This document shows positions 1-7,809 of a stretch of DNA of 64,000 bases, one piece after another. The notes beneath the pieces are model-generated. The model saw only the letters and a list, made by a program, of their open reading frames with translations, was not told the DNA's origin and did not search any database. Position 1 is the first letter of the stretch, and each line of letters opens with the position of its first letter. A program made the position numbers and the translations under genes. Source of the stretch: Arthrobacter sp. SPG23 (GTDB lineage Bacteria > Actinomycetota > Actinomycetes > Actinomycetales > Micrococcaceae); assembly GCF_000876655.1 (NCBI RefSeq), contig NZ_JYCN01000025.1:186001-250000 (forward strand), given 5' to 3'.

Positions 1-437
1 TTGGCGGCGTGGTGCATGCCGCCGCCGAAGTTGACCGCCCGGACCGCGCTGCCGTCCAGGATCGCGCGGGCCGCCATCAGTGAACCGCCGGCAAGGCGGG
101 CGCTGGCCTCATGCATGCCGGCGAATGCGGGGTCGTCCTCTGTGCCCAGGCCCCGCTCCAGGTCGGGGACGTCCGGGTTGAGGCTGACGCGCCGGACCGC
201 CGCCACGAATTCGGGGCTGTGGACGGTGCACAGTTCGTCGTCGCCGGCCACGTCCGGGGCGGCCACGGTGACGTGCGCCAGGTCCAGCAGGCCCAGGCTG
301 CGGGAGAGCCGGGCAGTGAGCTCCATGCGCTCGGGTGCCATCGGGTGCCCGTGGCCGAAGTTATAGGCGGTCATGGCCATGTCCCACACCACCATCGTTG
401 GCAGTGCGGATTGAGCGAGTCCGGGCACGAATGTCAT
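1..437 (-). CDS. acuC: AcuC-like histone deacetylase family hydrolase (partial)
   Basis: The gene runs off the left edge, so only about 145 N-terminal residues are present. The readable protein contains YNFGHGHPMAPERM near residue 25 and GGGMHHA at the edge, which match the start of the zinc-dependent arginase/deacetylase fold of AcuC (acetoin utilization) proteins. Known members deacetylate lysine, for example on acetyl-CoA synthetase; that link is relevant because acs lies in this window, but it is inference. I chose ATG 437 because a TAGCCT -10 element ends 7 nt upstream, which fits a leaderless transcript; ATG 395 is an internal alternative. It is divergent from the potassium uptake genes. 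Confidence 0.85.
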   Translation of the reverse strand, partial: MTFVPGLAQSALPTMVVWDMAMTAYNFGHGHPMAPERMELTARLSRSLGLLDLAHVTVAAPDVAGDDELCTVHSPEFVAAVRRVSLNPDVPDLERGLGTEDDPAFAGMHEASARLAGGSLMAARAILDGSAVRAVNFGGGMHHAA

Positions 438-444
438 CAAGGAC

Positions 445-450
445 AGGCTA
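445..450 (-). promoter_or_regulatory. -10 element of a leaderless acuC transcript
   Basis: TAGCCT on the minus strand is followed by 7 nt and then ATG. The spacing puts the transcription start at the start codon. No convincing -35 hexamer is visible. Confidence 0.4.
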
Positions 451-541
451 CCTGAGCCGGGGGACCTCATTTCCCGGTCATGGCGCGGAATATAGTGGTT
501 TACTACTGAAGGAAGCAGTTTCAACCGAGGAAAAGCCGCAC

Positions 542-1975
542 ATGACGCAAAGCCAGCCGAGGTCCAAGAGCCCGGCTAACTGGCACCCCGGCATGCCGGA
601 GCGTGAGGGCCTGTGGATCTTCACGGGTATCCGCGACTTTATCGACAACATCGCCAACACGTCGCCGGCGCGGCTGGCGCTGACAGCGTTCGGTGTTGTC
701 ATCCTTTTATTCACGGGGCTGCTGTCCATGCCGGCGTCGTCCGCCACCGGCGACTTCACGCCGCTGCACCAGGCCCTGTTCACTGCGGTGTCCGCCGTCT
801 GCGTCACGGGCCTCACCGTGGTGTCCACCGCTGTGCACTGGTCCTTTTTCGGCCAGCTGGTGATCCTGGTCGGTATTTTCGTCGGCGGCCTGGGCACTCT
901 GACCCTGGCCTCGCTGCTTGCGCTTATGGTCAGCAAGAAGCTCGGCGTGCGCGGCAAGCTCATTGCCCAGGAAGCCATGAACAACGCAGGGCGCCTTGGC
1001 GAAGTGGGCACCCTGCTGCGGATCGTCATCACCACGTCCGTGATCATCGAAGGCTGCCTTGCACTGGCCCTCGTTCCCCGCTTCCTCTTGCTGGGCGAAA
1101 GCTTCGGCCAGTCGGTGTGGCACGGCGTCTTCTACGCGATCTCGGCTTTCAACAACGCCGGTTTCACACCGCACTCGGACGGCATCGTCCCGTATGAGAC
1201 GGACCTGTGGATCCTTGTCCCGCTGATGCTCGGCGTCTTCCTGGGCAGCCTTGGCTTTCCCGTGGTGATGGTGCTGCAGCAGAACGGGCTGAACTGGAAG
1301 AAGTGGAACCTCCACACCAAGCTGACCATCCAGGTGTCCTTCATCCTCCTGGCGGCGGGAACAGTGCTGTGGGGTCTGATGGAGTGGGAAAACATGCGGA
1401 CCATCGGTTCCATGGACGTCGGCGACAAGATCGCGCATTCCCTCTTCGCCTCCGTGATGACCCGGTCCGGCGGCTTCAACCTGGTGGACCAGAACCACAT
1501 GGAATCCACCACCATGCTCCTCACTGACGCCCTCATGTTCGCGGGCGGCGGTTCAGCCTCCACTGCCGGCGGCATCAAGGTGACCACCATCGCCGTCATG
1601 TTCCTGGCCATCGCGGCGGAGGCCCGCGGCGACGCGGATGTGAAAGTCTACGGCCGCACCATTCCACAGGGAACCATGCGGGTGGCCATCTCGGTGATCG
1701 TCGCAGGCGCAACCCTGGTGTCCGTTTCGGCCTTTATGCTCCTGCACATCAGCGGGGCGCCCCTCGACCGGGTGCTGTTCGAGACCATTTCCGCCTTCGC
1801 CACCGTGGGCCTCAGCACCAACCTCAGTGCCGAACTGCCGCCGTCGGGCGTTTATGTCCTGACCGCGCTGATGTTCGCCGGCCGCGTGGGAACCGTGACC
1901 CTTGCCGCTGCCCTGGCGCTGCGCCAGCGCAGCCAGCTGTACCACTACCCGGAAGAGAGGCCCATCATTGGCTAA
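542..1975 (+). CDS. TrkH/KtrB family potassium transporter membrane subunit
   Basis: This is the pore-forming subunit of a potassium uptake system, about 477 residues with around ten hydrophobic segments. After a hydrophilic N-terminus of about 35 residues come four pore-loop/transmembrane units. Signature glycines are visible in AVCVTGLTVV, ISAFNNAGFT, SVMTRSGGFN and ISAFATVGLSTN, the four selectivity-filter regions of the Trk/Ktr/HKT superfamily. ATG 542 has a purine-rich GAGGAAA upstream. The next gene, the cytosolic TrkA-type gate, overlaps its end by 8 nt, so the two are one operon and translationally coupled. A TATAGT at 491-496 is a possible -10 element. Confidence 0.93.
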   Translation: MTQSQPRSKSPANWHPGMPEREGLWIFTGIRDFIDNIANTSPARLALTAFGVVILLFTGLLSMPASSATGDFTPLHQALFTAVSAVCVTGLTVVSTAVHWSFFGQLVILVGIFVGGLGTLTLASLLALMVSKKLGVRGKLIAQEAMNNAGRLGEVGTLLRIVITTSVIIEGCLALALVPRFLLLGESFGQSVWHGVFYAISAFNNAGFTPHSDGIVPYETDLWILVPLMLGVFLGSLGFPVVMVLQQNGLNWKKWNLHTKLTIQVSFILLAAGTVLWGLMEWENMRTIGSMDVGDKIAHSLFASVMTRSGGFNLVDQNHMESTTMLLTDALMFAGGGSASTAGGIKVTTIAVMFLAIAAEARGDADVKVYGRTIPQGTMRVAISVIVAGATLVSVSAFMLLHISGAPLDRVLFETISAFATVGLSTNLSAELPPSGVYVLTALMFAGRVGTVTLAAALALRQRSQLYHYPEERPIIG

Positions 1976-2654
1976 TCCCTCAGGCGCTGTCAACCGCCCC
2001 GCCCACAATGCCCCCGTGCTGGTGATCGGGCTGGGCCGCTTTGGCTCGTCCACCGCCGAACAGCTGGTCAAGCAGGGCCGCGAGGTCCTGGCGATCGAAC
2101 GCGACCGCAACCTGGTGCAGAAATGGGCTCCCGTGCTCACGCACGTCGTCGAAGCCGACGCCACCAACATCGACGCGCTCCGGCAGCTCGGGGCGCAGGA
2201 GTTCAGCTCCGCGGTGGTGGGGGTGGGTACGTCCATCGAATCCTCGGTGCTGATCACCGTGAACCTGGTGGACCTCGGCATCGAACACCTCTGGGTCAAG
2301 GCGATCACGCCCTCGCACGGCAAGATCCTCACCAGGATCGGCGCCAACCACGTGATCTACCCCGAGGCCGACGCCGGTGTCCGCGCCGCGCACCTGGTCT
2401 CCGGCCGCATGCTGGACTTCATCGAGTTCGACGACGACTTCGCGATCGTCAAGATGTACCCGCCGCGCGAAACTGTGGGCTTCACCCTGGACGAGTCCAA
2501 GGTCCGGTCCAAGTACGGCGTGACCATTGTCGGCGTGAAGTCGCCGGGCGAAGACTTCACCTATGCCCGGCCCGAAACCAAGGTTTCCTCCCGGGACATG
2601 CTGATCGTGTCCGGCCACGTGGACCTGCTGGAACGGTTCGCCGCCCGCCCGTAA
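1968..2654 (+). CDS. TrkA/KtrA family potassium channel regulatory (RCK) protein
   Basis: This is the cytosolic regulatory ring subunit for the preceding TrkH/KtrB pore. The 228 residues consist of an N-terminal RCK_N Rossmann domain with the nucleotide-binding motif VIGLGRFGSS and an acidic strand end at AIERD, followed by a C-terminal TrkA_C domain from about residue 145. In the family ATP/ADP or NAD(H) binding gates the pore. The start is a TTG inside the end of trkH, preceded by GAAGAGAGG at a spacing of 7 nt. An ATG at 1902 in the same frame would overlap trkH by 74 nt and add a basic segment unlike the family, so I rejected it. Confidence 0.92.
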   Translation: MANPSGAVNRPAHNAPVLVIGLGRFGSSTAEQLVKQGREVLAIERDRNLVQKWAPVLTHVVEADATNIDALRQLGAQEFSSAVVGVGTSIESSVLITVNLVDLGIEHLWVKAITPSHGKILTRIGANHVIYPEADAGVRAAHLVSGRMLDFIEFDDDFAIVKMYPPRETVGFTLDESKVRSKYGVTIVGVKSPGEDFTYARPETKVSSRDMLIVSGHVDLLERFAARP

Positions 2655-2704
2655 CCTGGCGGGCCGCTACCCAGCGGGCGGTAAGCCAGCGGGCCGTCAG
2701 GCCC

Positions 2705-3538
2705 TTAGCCCAGTTGCTTCGTGATTTCGGCTGCGCGGGCCGCCGCGGCGCGGGCGCCGTCGGCGATGATCGCGGGCAGGCCCCGTTCATCGAACGTTGC
2801 AATGGCGCGTTCGGTGGTGCCGTTCGGGCTGGTCACGGCCTTGCGCAGGGCGGTGGGGTCCGCTCCGGGTTCGGCCAGCATCAGGCCGCCTCCGGCAACC
2901 GTTTCCCGTGCCAGCAGCAGCGACAACTCGGGATCCAGACCGAGCTCGACGCCGGCGGCAGCCATCGCCTCCGCCAGGTAGAACACGTACGCCGGACCGG
3001 ATCCACTGATGGCGGACAGCGCATCCACCTGTTCTTCGGGCACCTCCACCACGGTCCCGGCACCCTTGAGGATGTCCTTGGCCAACTGCAGCTGTTCGGC
3101 CGAGCAGTTCGCTCCCGGCGAGACGGACACGACGCCGCGGCCCAGCTTGGCGGGCGTGTTCGGCATGGTGCGGATCACCGGTTGACCGGCCGGCAGCGCG
3201 GCTTCCAGTTGCGCGATGGATACAGCGGCGGCAACGCTGATAACGATGGTTTTCGGGGACAGCGAATCGCTGATTTCCCGCGCGAGGTCTGCAATGCCTA
3301 CGGGCTTGACGCCAAGAATCACGACGTCGGATCCGGTGGCCGCCTGCTTGTTGTTTTCCGGCTCCTCTTCTCCGGCGATGGCCGTGATGCCGGGGTGGCG
3401 CTGGGCAAGTTCTGCAGCACGCTCCGCGCGCCGGACAGTGGCCACCACGTCCGCCGGGTCCGTTCCGGCCTCCAGCATGCCGCTCATGACGGCCTCGTTC
3501 ATGGATCCACAGCCAAGGAATGCGATTCGGTTGCTCAT
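2705..3538 (-). CDS. proC: pyrroline-5-carboxylate reductase
   Basis: Catalyses the last step of proline synthesis, the NAD(P)H-dependent reduction of 1-pyrroline-5-carboxylate, in the cytosol. The 277-residue protein starts MSNRIAFLGCGSMNEAV, a Rossmann fold with GxGxMxxA-like spacing, then VILGVKP and RTMPNTP. The C-terminal dimerisation domain carries the family signature around SAISGSGPAYVFYL and TVAGGGLML with SPNGTTERA. The length is normal for the family. It converges on trkA across a 50-nt gap with short repeats of CAGCGGGC. Its promoter lies close to the first structured RNA, which is transcribed the other way. Confidence 0.95.
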   Translation of the reverse strand: MSNRIAFLGCGSMNEAVMSGMLEAGTDPADVVATVRRAERAAELAQRHPGITAIAGEEEPENNKQAATGSDVVILGVKPVGIADLAREISDSLSPKTIVISVAAAVSIAQLEAALPAGQPVIRTMPNTPAKLGRGVVSVSPGANCSAEQLQLAKDILKGAGTVVEVPEEQVDALSAISGSGPAYVFYLAEAMAAAGVELGLDPELSLLLARETVAGGGLMLAEPGADPTALRKAVTSPNGTTERAIATFDERGLPAIIADGARAAAARAAEITKQLG

Positions 3539-3726
3539 TGGTCCATCATTGCAGTTCGGCGCGCGTTGTCGCATCCGGCGGCCGCCGTGCCAGTGCGCAA
3601 CGCGCCCTCCAGCGGAGCCGTGGCCGCGGACGGGGAACAGCCCCGGCCCCATTCACAGCTGGCTCACATGTTCGCCGCAGCTTCCTCACAAGCTCGGCCC
3701 CTAACGTAGTTATTACCTCATTGAGG

Positions 3727-3826
3727 GTGCGAGTGATGAGGCAAGCATGGGGATGTTTGCCCGGCACCGGTGGTCTGCAGCAGGTTTCCCCCATTTTCCT
3801 GCGAGGCCGCCGGTGCTTTCTCTTTT
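3727..3826 (+). ncRNA. structured RNA 1: 5' hairpin plus terminator hairpin with C-rich loop
   Basis: No protein is supported in this 527-nt gap. The segment begins with GGTGCGAGTGAT (from 3726). An 8-bp hairpin follows (3740-3747 with 3754-3761) with a TGGGGA loop. Then comes a 12-bp stem (3764-3775 with 3805-3816, two G-U pairs) enclosing a 5-bp stem and the loop TTTCCCCCATTTT, followed by TTTCTCTTTT, which resembles an intrinsic terminator. The G-rich first loop can pair with the C-rich second loop. The same 5' box and terminator loop recur in the next RNA at nearly identical spacing (59 versus 60 nt). Likely a small RNA acting through its C-rich loop; function unknown. Confidence 0.6.
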
Positions 3827-3856
3827 AAGTCGCCGCCAGCTTAAGTCCCCGCCGGG
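3825..3856. repeat. 16-bp tandem duplication after RNA 1 terminator
   Basis: Two adjacent 16-bp units (3825-3840 and 3841-3856) match at 13 of 16 positions and both start TTAAGTC. The duplication begins in the T-rich tail of the terminator, as in the second RNA. Confidence 0.6.
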
Positions 3857-3935
3857 GCACGTATTGCCAGCCAACGCACAGGGAAATTCCCCGAAACACC
3901 CATAGTCCGTCTGTAGCTTGGAAAGTGCTTCACAG

Positions 3936-4034
3936 GTGCGAGTGATAACAGCCGGTTCTTCGGAACCGGCGCGGCGCCGGGCGGCTGCGGAAGGGTTCCC
4001 CCAATTCCTTCGGCAGGACCGCCCGGCGTTTTCT
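3936..4034 (+). ncRNA. structured RNA 2: paralogue of RNA 1
   Basis: It begins with the same GTGCGAGTGAT box. A perfect 8-bp hairpin (3951-3958 with 3963-3970) is closed by a TTCG tetraloop. A strong terminator follows: a 10-bp stem (3975-3984 with 4019-4028), an inner CTGC/GCAG stem, a GAAGG/CCTTC stem and the loop GTTCCCCCAATT, then TTTTCT. The shared parts with RNA 1 are the 5' box, the TTCCCCCA loop and the layout; the stem sequences differ, which suggests conserved structure. TAGCTT at 3914-3919 is a possible -10 element. Confidence 0.6.
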
Positions 4035-4061
4035 CGTTAACTCGGTTTCTCGTTAACTCGG
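4030..4061. repeat. perfect 16-bp tandem duplication after RNA 2 terminator
   Basis: TTTCTCGTTAACTCGG occurs twice in direct succession (4030-4045, 4046-4061). It duplicates the terminator tail and ends just before the stop codon of the convergent sigma factor gene. Confidence 0.85.
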
Positions 4062-4065
4062 CCGG

Positions 4066-5400
4066 CTAGTCCGCCGCCGGCAGCTCAAGCAGCCGGCCTT
4101 TCAGGAACCGGCGCTCAGCCGCGTTGCCTGCCAGCCCAAGGGCCTCCCGGTATTCCTCCCCGGCTTCCGGATAGCGGCCCAGGCGCCGGAGCAGATCAGC
4201 CCGCACGGAGTGGAACACCCCGTAGCCTCCCAACTCAAGTTCGTCCACCAGGCTGAGGGCTGCCTCGGGGCCGTGCACCTCGGCAACGGCCACCGCCCGG
4301 TTGAGCGCAACCACGGGCCCGGGCGACGCCTGCAGGAGCTGGTCGTACAGCCGCAGGATCTGTTCCCAGTCCGTTTCCGTGGCCGACGGGGAATCGCTGT
4401 GGACCGCGTTGATGGCGGCCTGGAGCTGGTACGGTCCCGGCCGGTTCCGGCGAAGGCACTGGCGCACAATGGACTGGCCCTCGAGGATCAGGTCCGTGTC
4501 CCAGAGCTGTCTGTCCTGGTCCGCCAACAGCACCAGACCGCCGTCGGGCGTCATTCTGGCTGCGTGCCGCGACTCAATCAGCAGCATCAGCGCCAGAAGC
4601 CCTTGGGCTTCGGGTTCATCCGGCATCAGCGTCACCAGGAGCCGGGCAAGCCGGACGGCCTCCGAACAGAGATCGTCCCGGACCAGTGCCTCGCCTGAGC
4701 TCGCGCTGTAGCCCTCGTTGAAGATGAGGTAGACGACGGCGAGCACGGCCGCCAGCCGCTCCGGCAGCTCGGCGCCGCGGGGCACGCGGTAGGGAATCCG
4801 GGCGTCCCGTATTTTGGCCTTGGCCCGGACCAGCCGCTGTGCCATGGTCTTTTCCGACACCATGAAGGCGCGGGCTATTTCCGCCGTACTCAGCCCGCCC
4901 AGGAGGCGGAGCGTCAGTGCCACACGGGCCGGGGTTCCCAAGGCGGGGTGGCAGCAGGTGAAGATGAGCCGCAGCGTGTCATCGCGCATCCCGTCCTCCT
5001 CCCCCGGCTCATCCATCAACAGGTCCTCGGGCGCCGCGCCCGAAGCGTCCCCGGTCCGGTAGCCAAGGATGGCGGCCTGGGCATATTTGTCGTTGCGGGC
5101 GGCATCCCGCCGGAGCCGGTCGATGGCCCGGTTGCGCGCAGTGGTGATAATCCATCCGGCCGGGCTGGGCGGGACGCCGGTGGACGGCCAGCGGTGCACC
5201 GCCGCCGTGAAAGCGTCCTGGACCGCATCCTCGGCGAGGTCAATGCTGCCGAAGACCCGGACCAGGACCGCCACGGCGCGGCCGTACTCCCGGCGGAAGA
5301 TCCGGGCCATCTCGCCGGTGGAATCCCCCGAAACGGCCCCCTCCGCAGCGGGCACCCCTGAAGCGGAACCGCGCCCCGTCATCCGGCCGTCTCCGAACAC
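4066..5400 (-). CDS. ECF42-type RNA polymerase sigma factor with C-terminal extension
   Basis: An extracytoplasmic-function sigma factor of 444 residues, far longer than the usual 180-200. Region 2 lies around residues 30-95 ([30 protein letters not shown]) and region 4 around 150-200 ([21 protein letters not shown]). The remaining 230 residues are helical, with TPR-like hairpins ([37 protein letters not shown]), as in the ECF42 group. It directly follows the DGPF/YCII gene, the hallmark partner of ECF42. The start is GTG 5400, directly after the partner's stop codon; ATG 5382 is an alternative. There is no anti-sigma gene, so activity is probably controlled through the extension. Confidence 0.88.
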   Translation of the reverse strand: MFGDGRMTGRGSASGVPAAEGAVSGDSTGEMARIFRREYGRAVAVLVRVFGSIDLAEDAVQDAFTAAVHRWPSTGVPPSPAGWIITTARNRAIDRLRRDAARNDKYAQAAILGYRTGDASGAAPEDLLMDEPGEEDGMRDDTLRLIFTCCHPALGTPARVALTLRLLGGLSTAEIARAFMVSEKTMAQRLVRAKAKIRDARIPYRVPRGAELPERLAAVLAVVYLIFNEGYSASSGEALVRDDLCSEAVRLARLLVTLMPDEPEAQGLLALMLLIESRHAARMTPDGGLVLLADQDRQLWDTDLILEGQSIVRQCLRRNRPGPYQLQAAINAVHSDSPSATETDWEQILRLYDQLLQASPGPVVALNRAVAVAEVHGPEAALSLVDELELGGYGVFHSVRADLLRRLGRYPEAGEEYREALGLAGNAAERRFLKGRLLELPAAD

Positions 5401-5742
5401 CTAGTGCAGGAACGGTCGGACTTCGACCGGCAACGTCACGATCTCCGCCAGCCGGCGGGCCCAGCCCAGGGCGGCGTCGAGGTCGTCCACGTCGATGACG
5501 GTGAAGCCGCCCAGGTGCTCCTTGCCTTCGGTGAAGGGCCCGTCCGTGATGAGCACGTCGTGTCCCTGCGGCCGCAGGACGGTGGCGGTATCCGCGGGAT
5601 GGAGTCCGGCGGCAAACACCCAGGCGCCGGCCGCCTTCATCTCCTGGTTAAGGCCTTCCAGGCCGCGCATGATGGGCTCCAGGAACTCCGGATCCGGCAC
5701 GGGACCGTCAGGCTGGTAGATGCTGAGCAGGTACTGTGACAT
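5401..5742 (-). CDS. YCII-related DGPF-domain protein
   Basis: A 113-residue ferredoxin-like (YCII) domain protein carrying the signature DGPFTEGKEHLGGF near residue 70, for which DGPF proteins are named. The fold occurs in small enzymes of unclear substrate; in ECF42 clusters these genes are the main sigma targets. ATG 5742 is preceded by AAGGAGGAAAG. A promoter with the ECF42 -35 motif lies 55-80 nt upstream, so the gene and the sigma factor behind it are likely autoregulated together. Confidence 0.88.
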   Translation of the reverse strand: MSQYLLSIYQPDGPVPDPEFLEPIMRGLEGLNQEMKAAGAWVFAAGLHPADTATVLRPQGHDVLITDGPFTEGKEHLGGFTVIDVDDLDAALGWARRLAEIVTLPVEVRPFLH

Positions 5743-5794
5743 TTGGCTTTCCTCCTTGAGGATTGGGCCGGCCCGGTGCCGGCCTCTCACCTTC

Positions 5795-5823
5795 TATACG
5801 AACGGCTCCCGCCCGTATCGACA
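5795..5823 (-). promoter_or_regulatory. candidate ECF42-dependent promoter
   Basis: On the minus strand TGTCGA (5823-5818) is followed by 17 nt and CGTATA (5800-5795), about 53 nt upstream of the DGPF start codon. TGTCGA is the -35 motif I recall being reported for ECF42 sigma factors. Autoregulation is inferred. Confidence 0.55.
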
Positions 5824-5856
5824 CCCTCCGCCGCGTCCGTTCCGCGGAACATCCTG

Positions 5857-6693
5857 CTACGCCTCCCGTGCCCCGACCAGCGGGTGGCTCAGGTGCTGGC
5901 GCGCGAACTTTAGGGTTTCGTTAAGCCACAGTTCGCGCTCCCCCGCGAACTTCGCCCTCCGGGTGGAGATTTCCGCCACCACCACGCCGTCGAACCCGCT
6001 GCCGGCCAGGTGCTGCAGCGCTTCCGCGCAGCCCTGGTTGCCGCGGCCGGGAATCAGGTGCTCGTCCCGTCCGGAACCGGTGCCGTCCGTGAGGTGGATG
6101 TGCCTGAGCTTGCTGCCGAGGGCCTTGATCGCCTCAACGCTGTTGGCTCCCGCAGTGGCGGCGTGCGAGAAGTCCCACGTGACGTCGTCGTAATCCTGGC
6201 CCAACGGGTCCCAGTGCGGCAGGTAGGCTACCGTCTCCCGGCCCCGCACGCGCCAAGGGTACATGTTTTCGACGGCGATCCGCACCTGGTACATGTCGGC
6301 GAGCTGGCGAATGCCGGCCGGGAAGTTCTCCGCGTAGTTGTTCTGCCAGCGGAACGGCGGATGCACCACCACGGTGCCGCAGCCCACCTCGCGGGCCATC
6401 CGGCACGACATTTCGATCTTGTTCCAGGCCGATCCCCAGACCTTCTGGGTCAGCAGCAGCGTGGGCGCATGAATGGAGACGATCGGCTGGCGGTAGCGGT
6501 GGCTGAGCTCCAGCAGGGAGTGCGGGCTCTGGCTGGTGGTGTTGTTGGTGACCATCACCTCCACGCCGTCAAAACCAAGGTCCTGCGCCACAGCGAAGGC
6601 ATCGTGCACGCTCAGGGGGTAGACGGAGGCGCTGGACAGCGCCACCGGGATCACGCGGTTTTCTTCTGGCAAACGTTCGACGTCGGCGCTCAT
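5857..6693 (-). CDS. sugar phosphate isomerase/epimerase family protein (TIM barrel)
   Basis: A 278-residue AP-endonuclease-2-like TIM barrel. It shows VALSSASVYPLSVHDAFAVA, metal-ligand type segments LSHRYRQPIVSIHAPT, VHPPFRW, ENMYPW, WDFSHA, HIHLTDG and VVAEISTR in order along the barrel. Substrate unknown. It resembles the gene next to Ppx in M. tuberculosis (Rv0498). It overlaps the end of the upstream phosphatase gene; ATG 6693 has GGGAGGG about 10 nt upstream, while ATG 6702 lies directly against that sequence and is less likely. The two genes form one operon. Confidence 0.82.
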   Translation of the reverse strand: MSADVERLPEENRVIPVALSSASVYPLSVHDAFAVAQDLGFDGVEVMVTNNTTSQSPHSLLELSHRYRQPIVSIHAPTLLLTQKVWGSAWNKIEMSCRMAREVGCGTVVVHPPFRWQNNYAENFPAGIRQLADMYQVRIAVENMYPWRVRGRETVAYLPHWDPLGQDYDDVTWDFSHAATAGANSVEAIKALGSKLRHIHLTDGTGSGRDEHLIPGRGNQGCAEALQHLAGSGFDGVVVAEISTRRAKFAGERELWLNETLKFARQHLSHPLVGAREA

Positions 6694-6694
6694 C

Positions 6695-7729
6695 TCAGTC
6701 ATCCCTCCCGCCGGCGTCGGTGGTTGAGCCTGTGCCTGTGCCGGCGAGCGTGGCCGCGACCGGAGGCAGCAGCGCCTGGTGTGCCGGTTCCAAGGGGCCT
6801 TCAAAGATCAGCTGGTCCAGCCTGCGGAGGATCAGTCCTTCGCGAAGCGCCCAGGGACAGATCTTGACCTTCTTGAATTCGAAAAGTTCCAGGGCCGCCT
6901 CGGCCACGAGTGCTCCCGCGAGGAGCTGGTTGGCGCGGGCCTCGGAGACACCGGGCAGGTGCAGCCGGTCTTCGGTCTTCATGGCTGAAATCCTCTGCGC
7001 CCAGATGCCAAGATCCGTGGCGCCCAGTTCGCGCTTGACGTACGGCCCGGCCCCGCTCGGGGCCGCCCCGGCTATCCGGGCCAGCGAACGGAAGGTCTTG
7101 GACGTTCCCGCCACCACGTTGGCCCTGCCAAGCTCGTTGAAACTTCGAACCGCAGGTTTGAGGGTTGCCCGGATATAGCGCCGGAGCTCCTTGACGCTCT
7201 TCGCGGTGGGCGGGTCCTCGTGCAGCCAGTCCCGGGTGAGGCGGCTCGCGCCCAGCGGTACGGACGTGGCCAGCTCAGGGAGCTCGTCCTGGCCCAATGC
7301 CATTTCGAAGGAGCCGCCGCCGATGTCAAGGTTCAGGATGGGTCCGGCGCCCCAGCCGTACCAGCGCCGGACGGCAAAGAACGTCATGGATGCTTCTTCG
7401 CTGCCGGTGAGTTCCTGGAGCGTCACGGTGGTTTCGTGCTTGACCCGGGCCAGCACCGCGGGCCCGTTGGTGGCTTCGCGGATGGCCGAGGTGCAAAAGG
7501 CCAGCAGGTCCTGGGCCTTGTGTTTGGCCGCGAACTCCCACGCTTCCAGGACGAATTCGATGAGTTCGTGCTGGCCGGCGTCGTTGATGTTTCCCTCGGC
7601 ATCGAGGAACTGCACCAGGGAGAGCGGGCGTTTATGCGAAGCGAAAGGAACCGGCCGCGCGCCGGGGTGCGCGTCGACCAGGAGCAGATGGACAGTGTTT
7701 GAACCGATGTCGAGGACGCCTAGACGCAT
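6695..7729 (-). CDS. Ppx/GppA family exopolyphosphatase
   Basis: Removes terminal phosphate from polyphosphate or (p)ppGpp-type substrates. The 344-residue protein belongs to the ASKHA fold: LGVLDIGSNTVHLLLVDA at the N-terminus is the phosphate-1 loop, LNLDIGGGSFEMAL near residue 135 is phosphate-2, and PLGASRLTRD follows. It is the short actinobacterial Ppx form without a C-terminal HD domain. ATG 7729 is preceded by AATAAT with a 6-nt gap, so the mRNA may be leaderless. The neighbours (isomerase, proC) match the Rv0496-Rv0500 arrangement of M. tuberculosis. Confidence 0.9.
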   Translation of the reverse strand: MRLGVLDIGSNTVHLLLVDAHPGARPVPFASHKRPLSLVQFLDAEGNINDAGQHELIEFVLEAWEFAAKHKAQDLLAFCTSAIREATNGPAVLARVKHETTVTLQELTGSEEASMTFFAVRRWYGWGAGPILNLDIGGGSFEMALGQDELPELATSVPLGASRLTRDWLHEDPPTAKSVKELRRYIRATLKPAVRSFNELGRANVVAGTSKTFRSLARIAGAAPSGAGPYVKRELGATDLGIWAQRISAMKTEDRLHLPGVSEARANQLLAGALVAEAALELFEFKKVKICPWALREGLILRRLDQLIFEGPLEPAHQALLPPVAATLAGTGTGSTTDAGGRDD

Positions 7730-7749
7730 TCTGCCATTATTCACCGATG

Positions 7750-7783
7750 GCAAGCCGCCGGCGCAACTGCGTCGGCGGCTTGC
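7750..7783 (-). terminator. hairpin between the sseB-like gene and ppx
   Basis: An 11-bp perfect stem (7750-7760 with 7773-7783) sits 27 nt after the SseB-like stop codon and just upstream of the ppx -10 element. It has no clear T tract. It probably ends or slows transcription of the SseB-like gene. Confidence 0.55.
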
Positions 7784-7809
7784 CGGTTCGAGTCGGAATG
7801 ACGCCGGAG

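Noticed and set aside
3726..4040. Known riboswitch or 6C RNA
   Set aside because: The RNAs run away from proC and precede no coding region on their strand; each has only one C-rich loop, so neither a riboswitch nor the 6C family fits well.
5720..6193. Plus-strand open frame of 157 codons opposite the isomerase
   Set aside because: No motif, and it covers the promoter and coding region of supported minus-strand genes.
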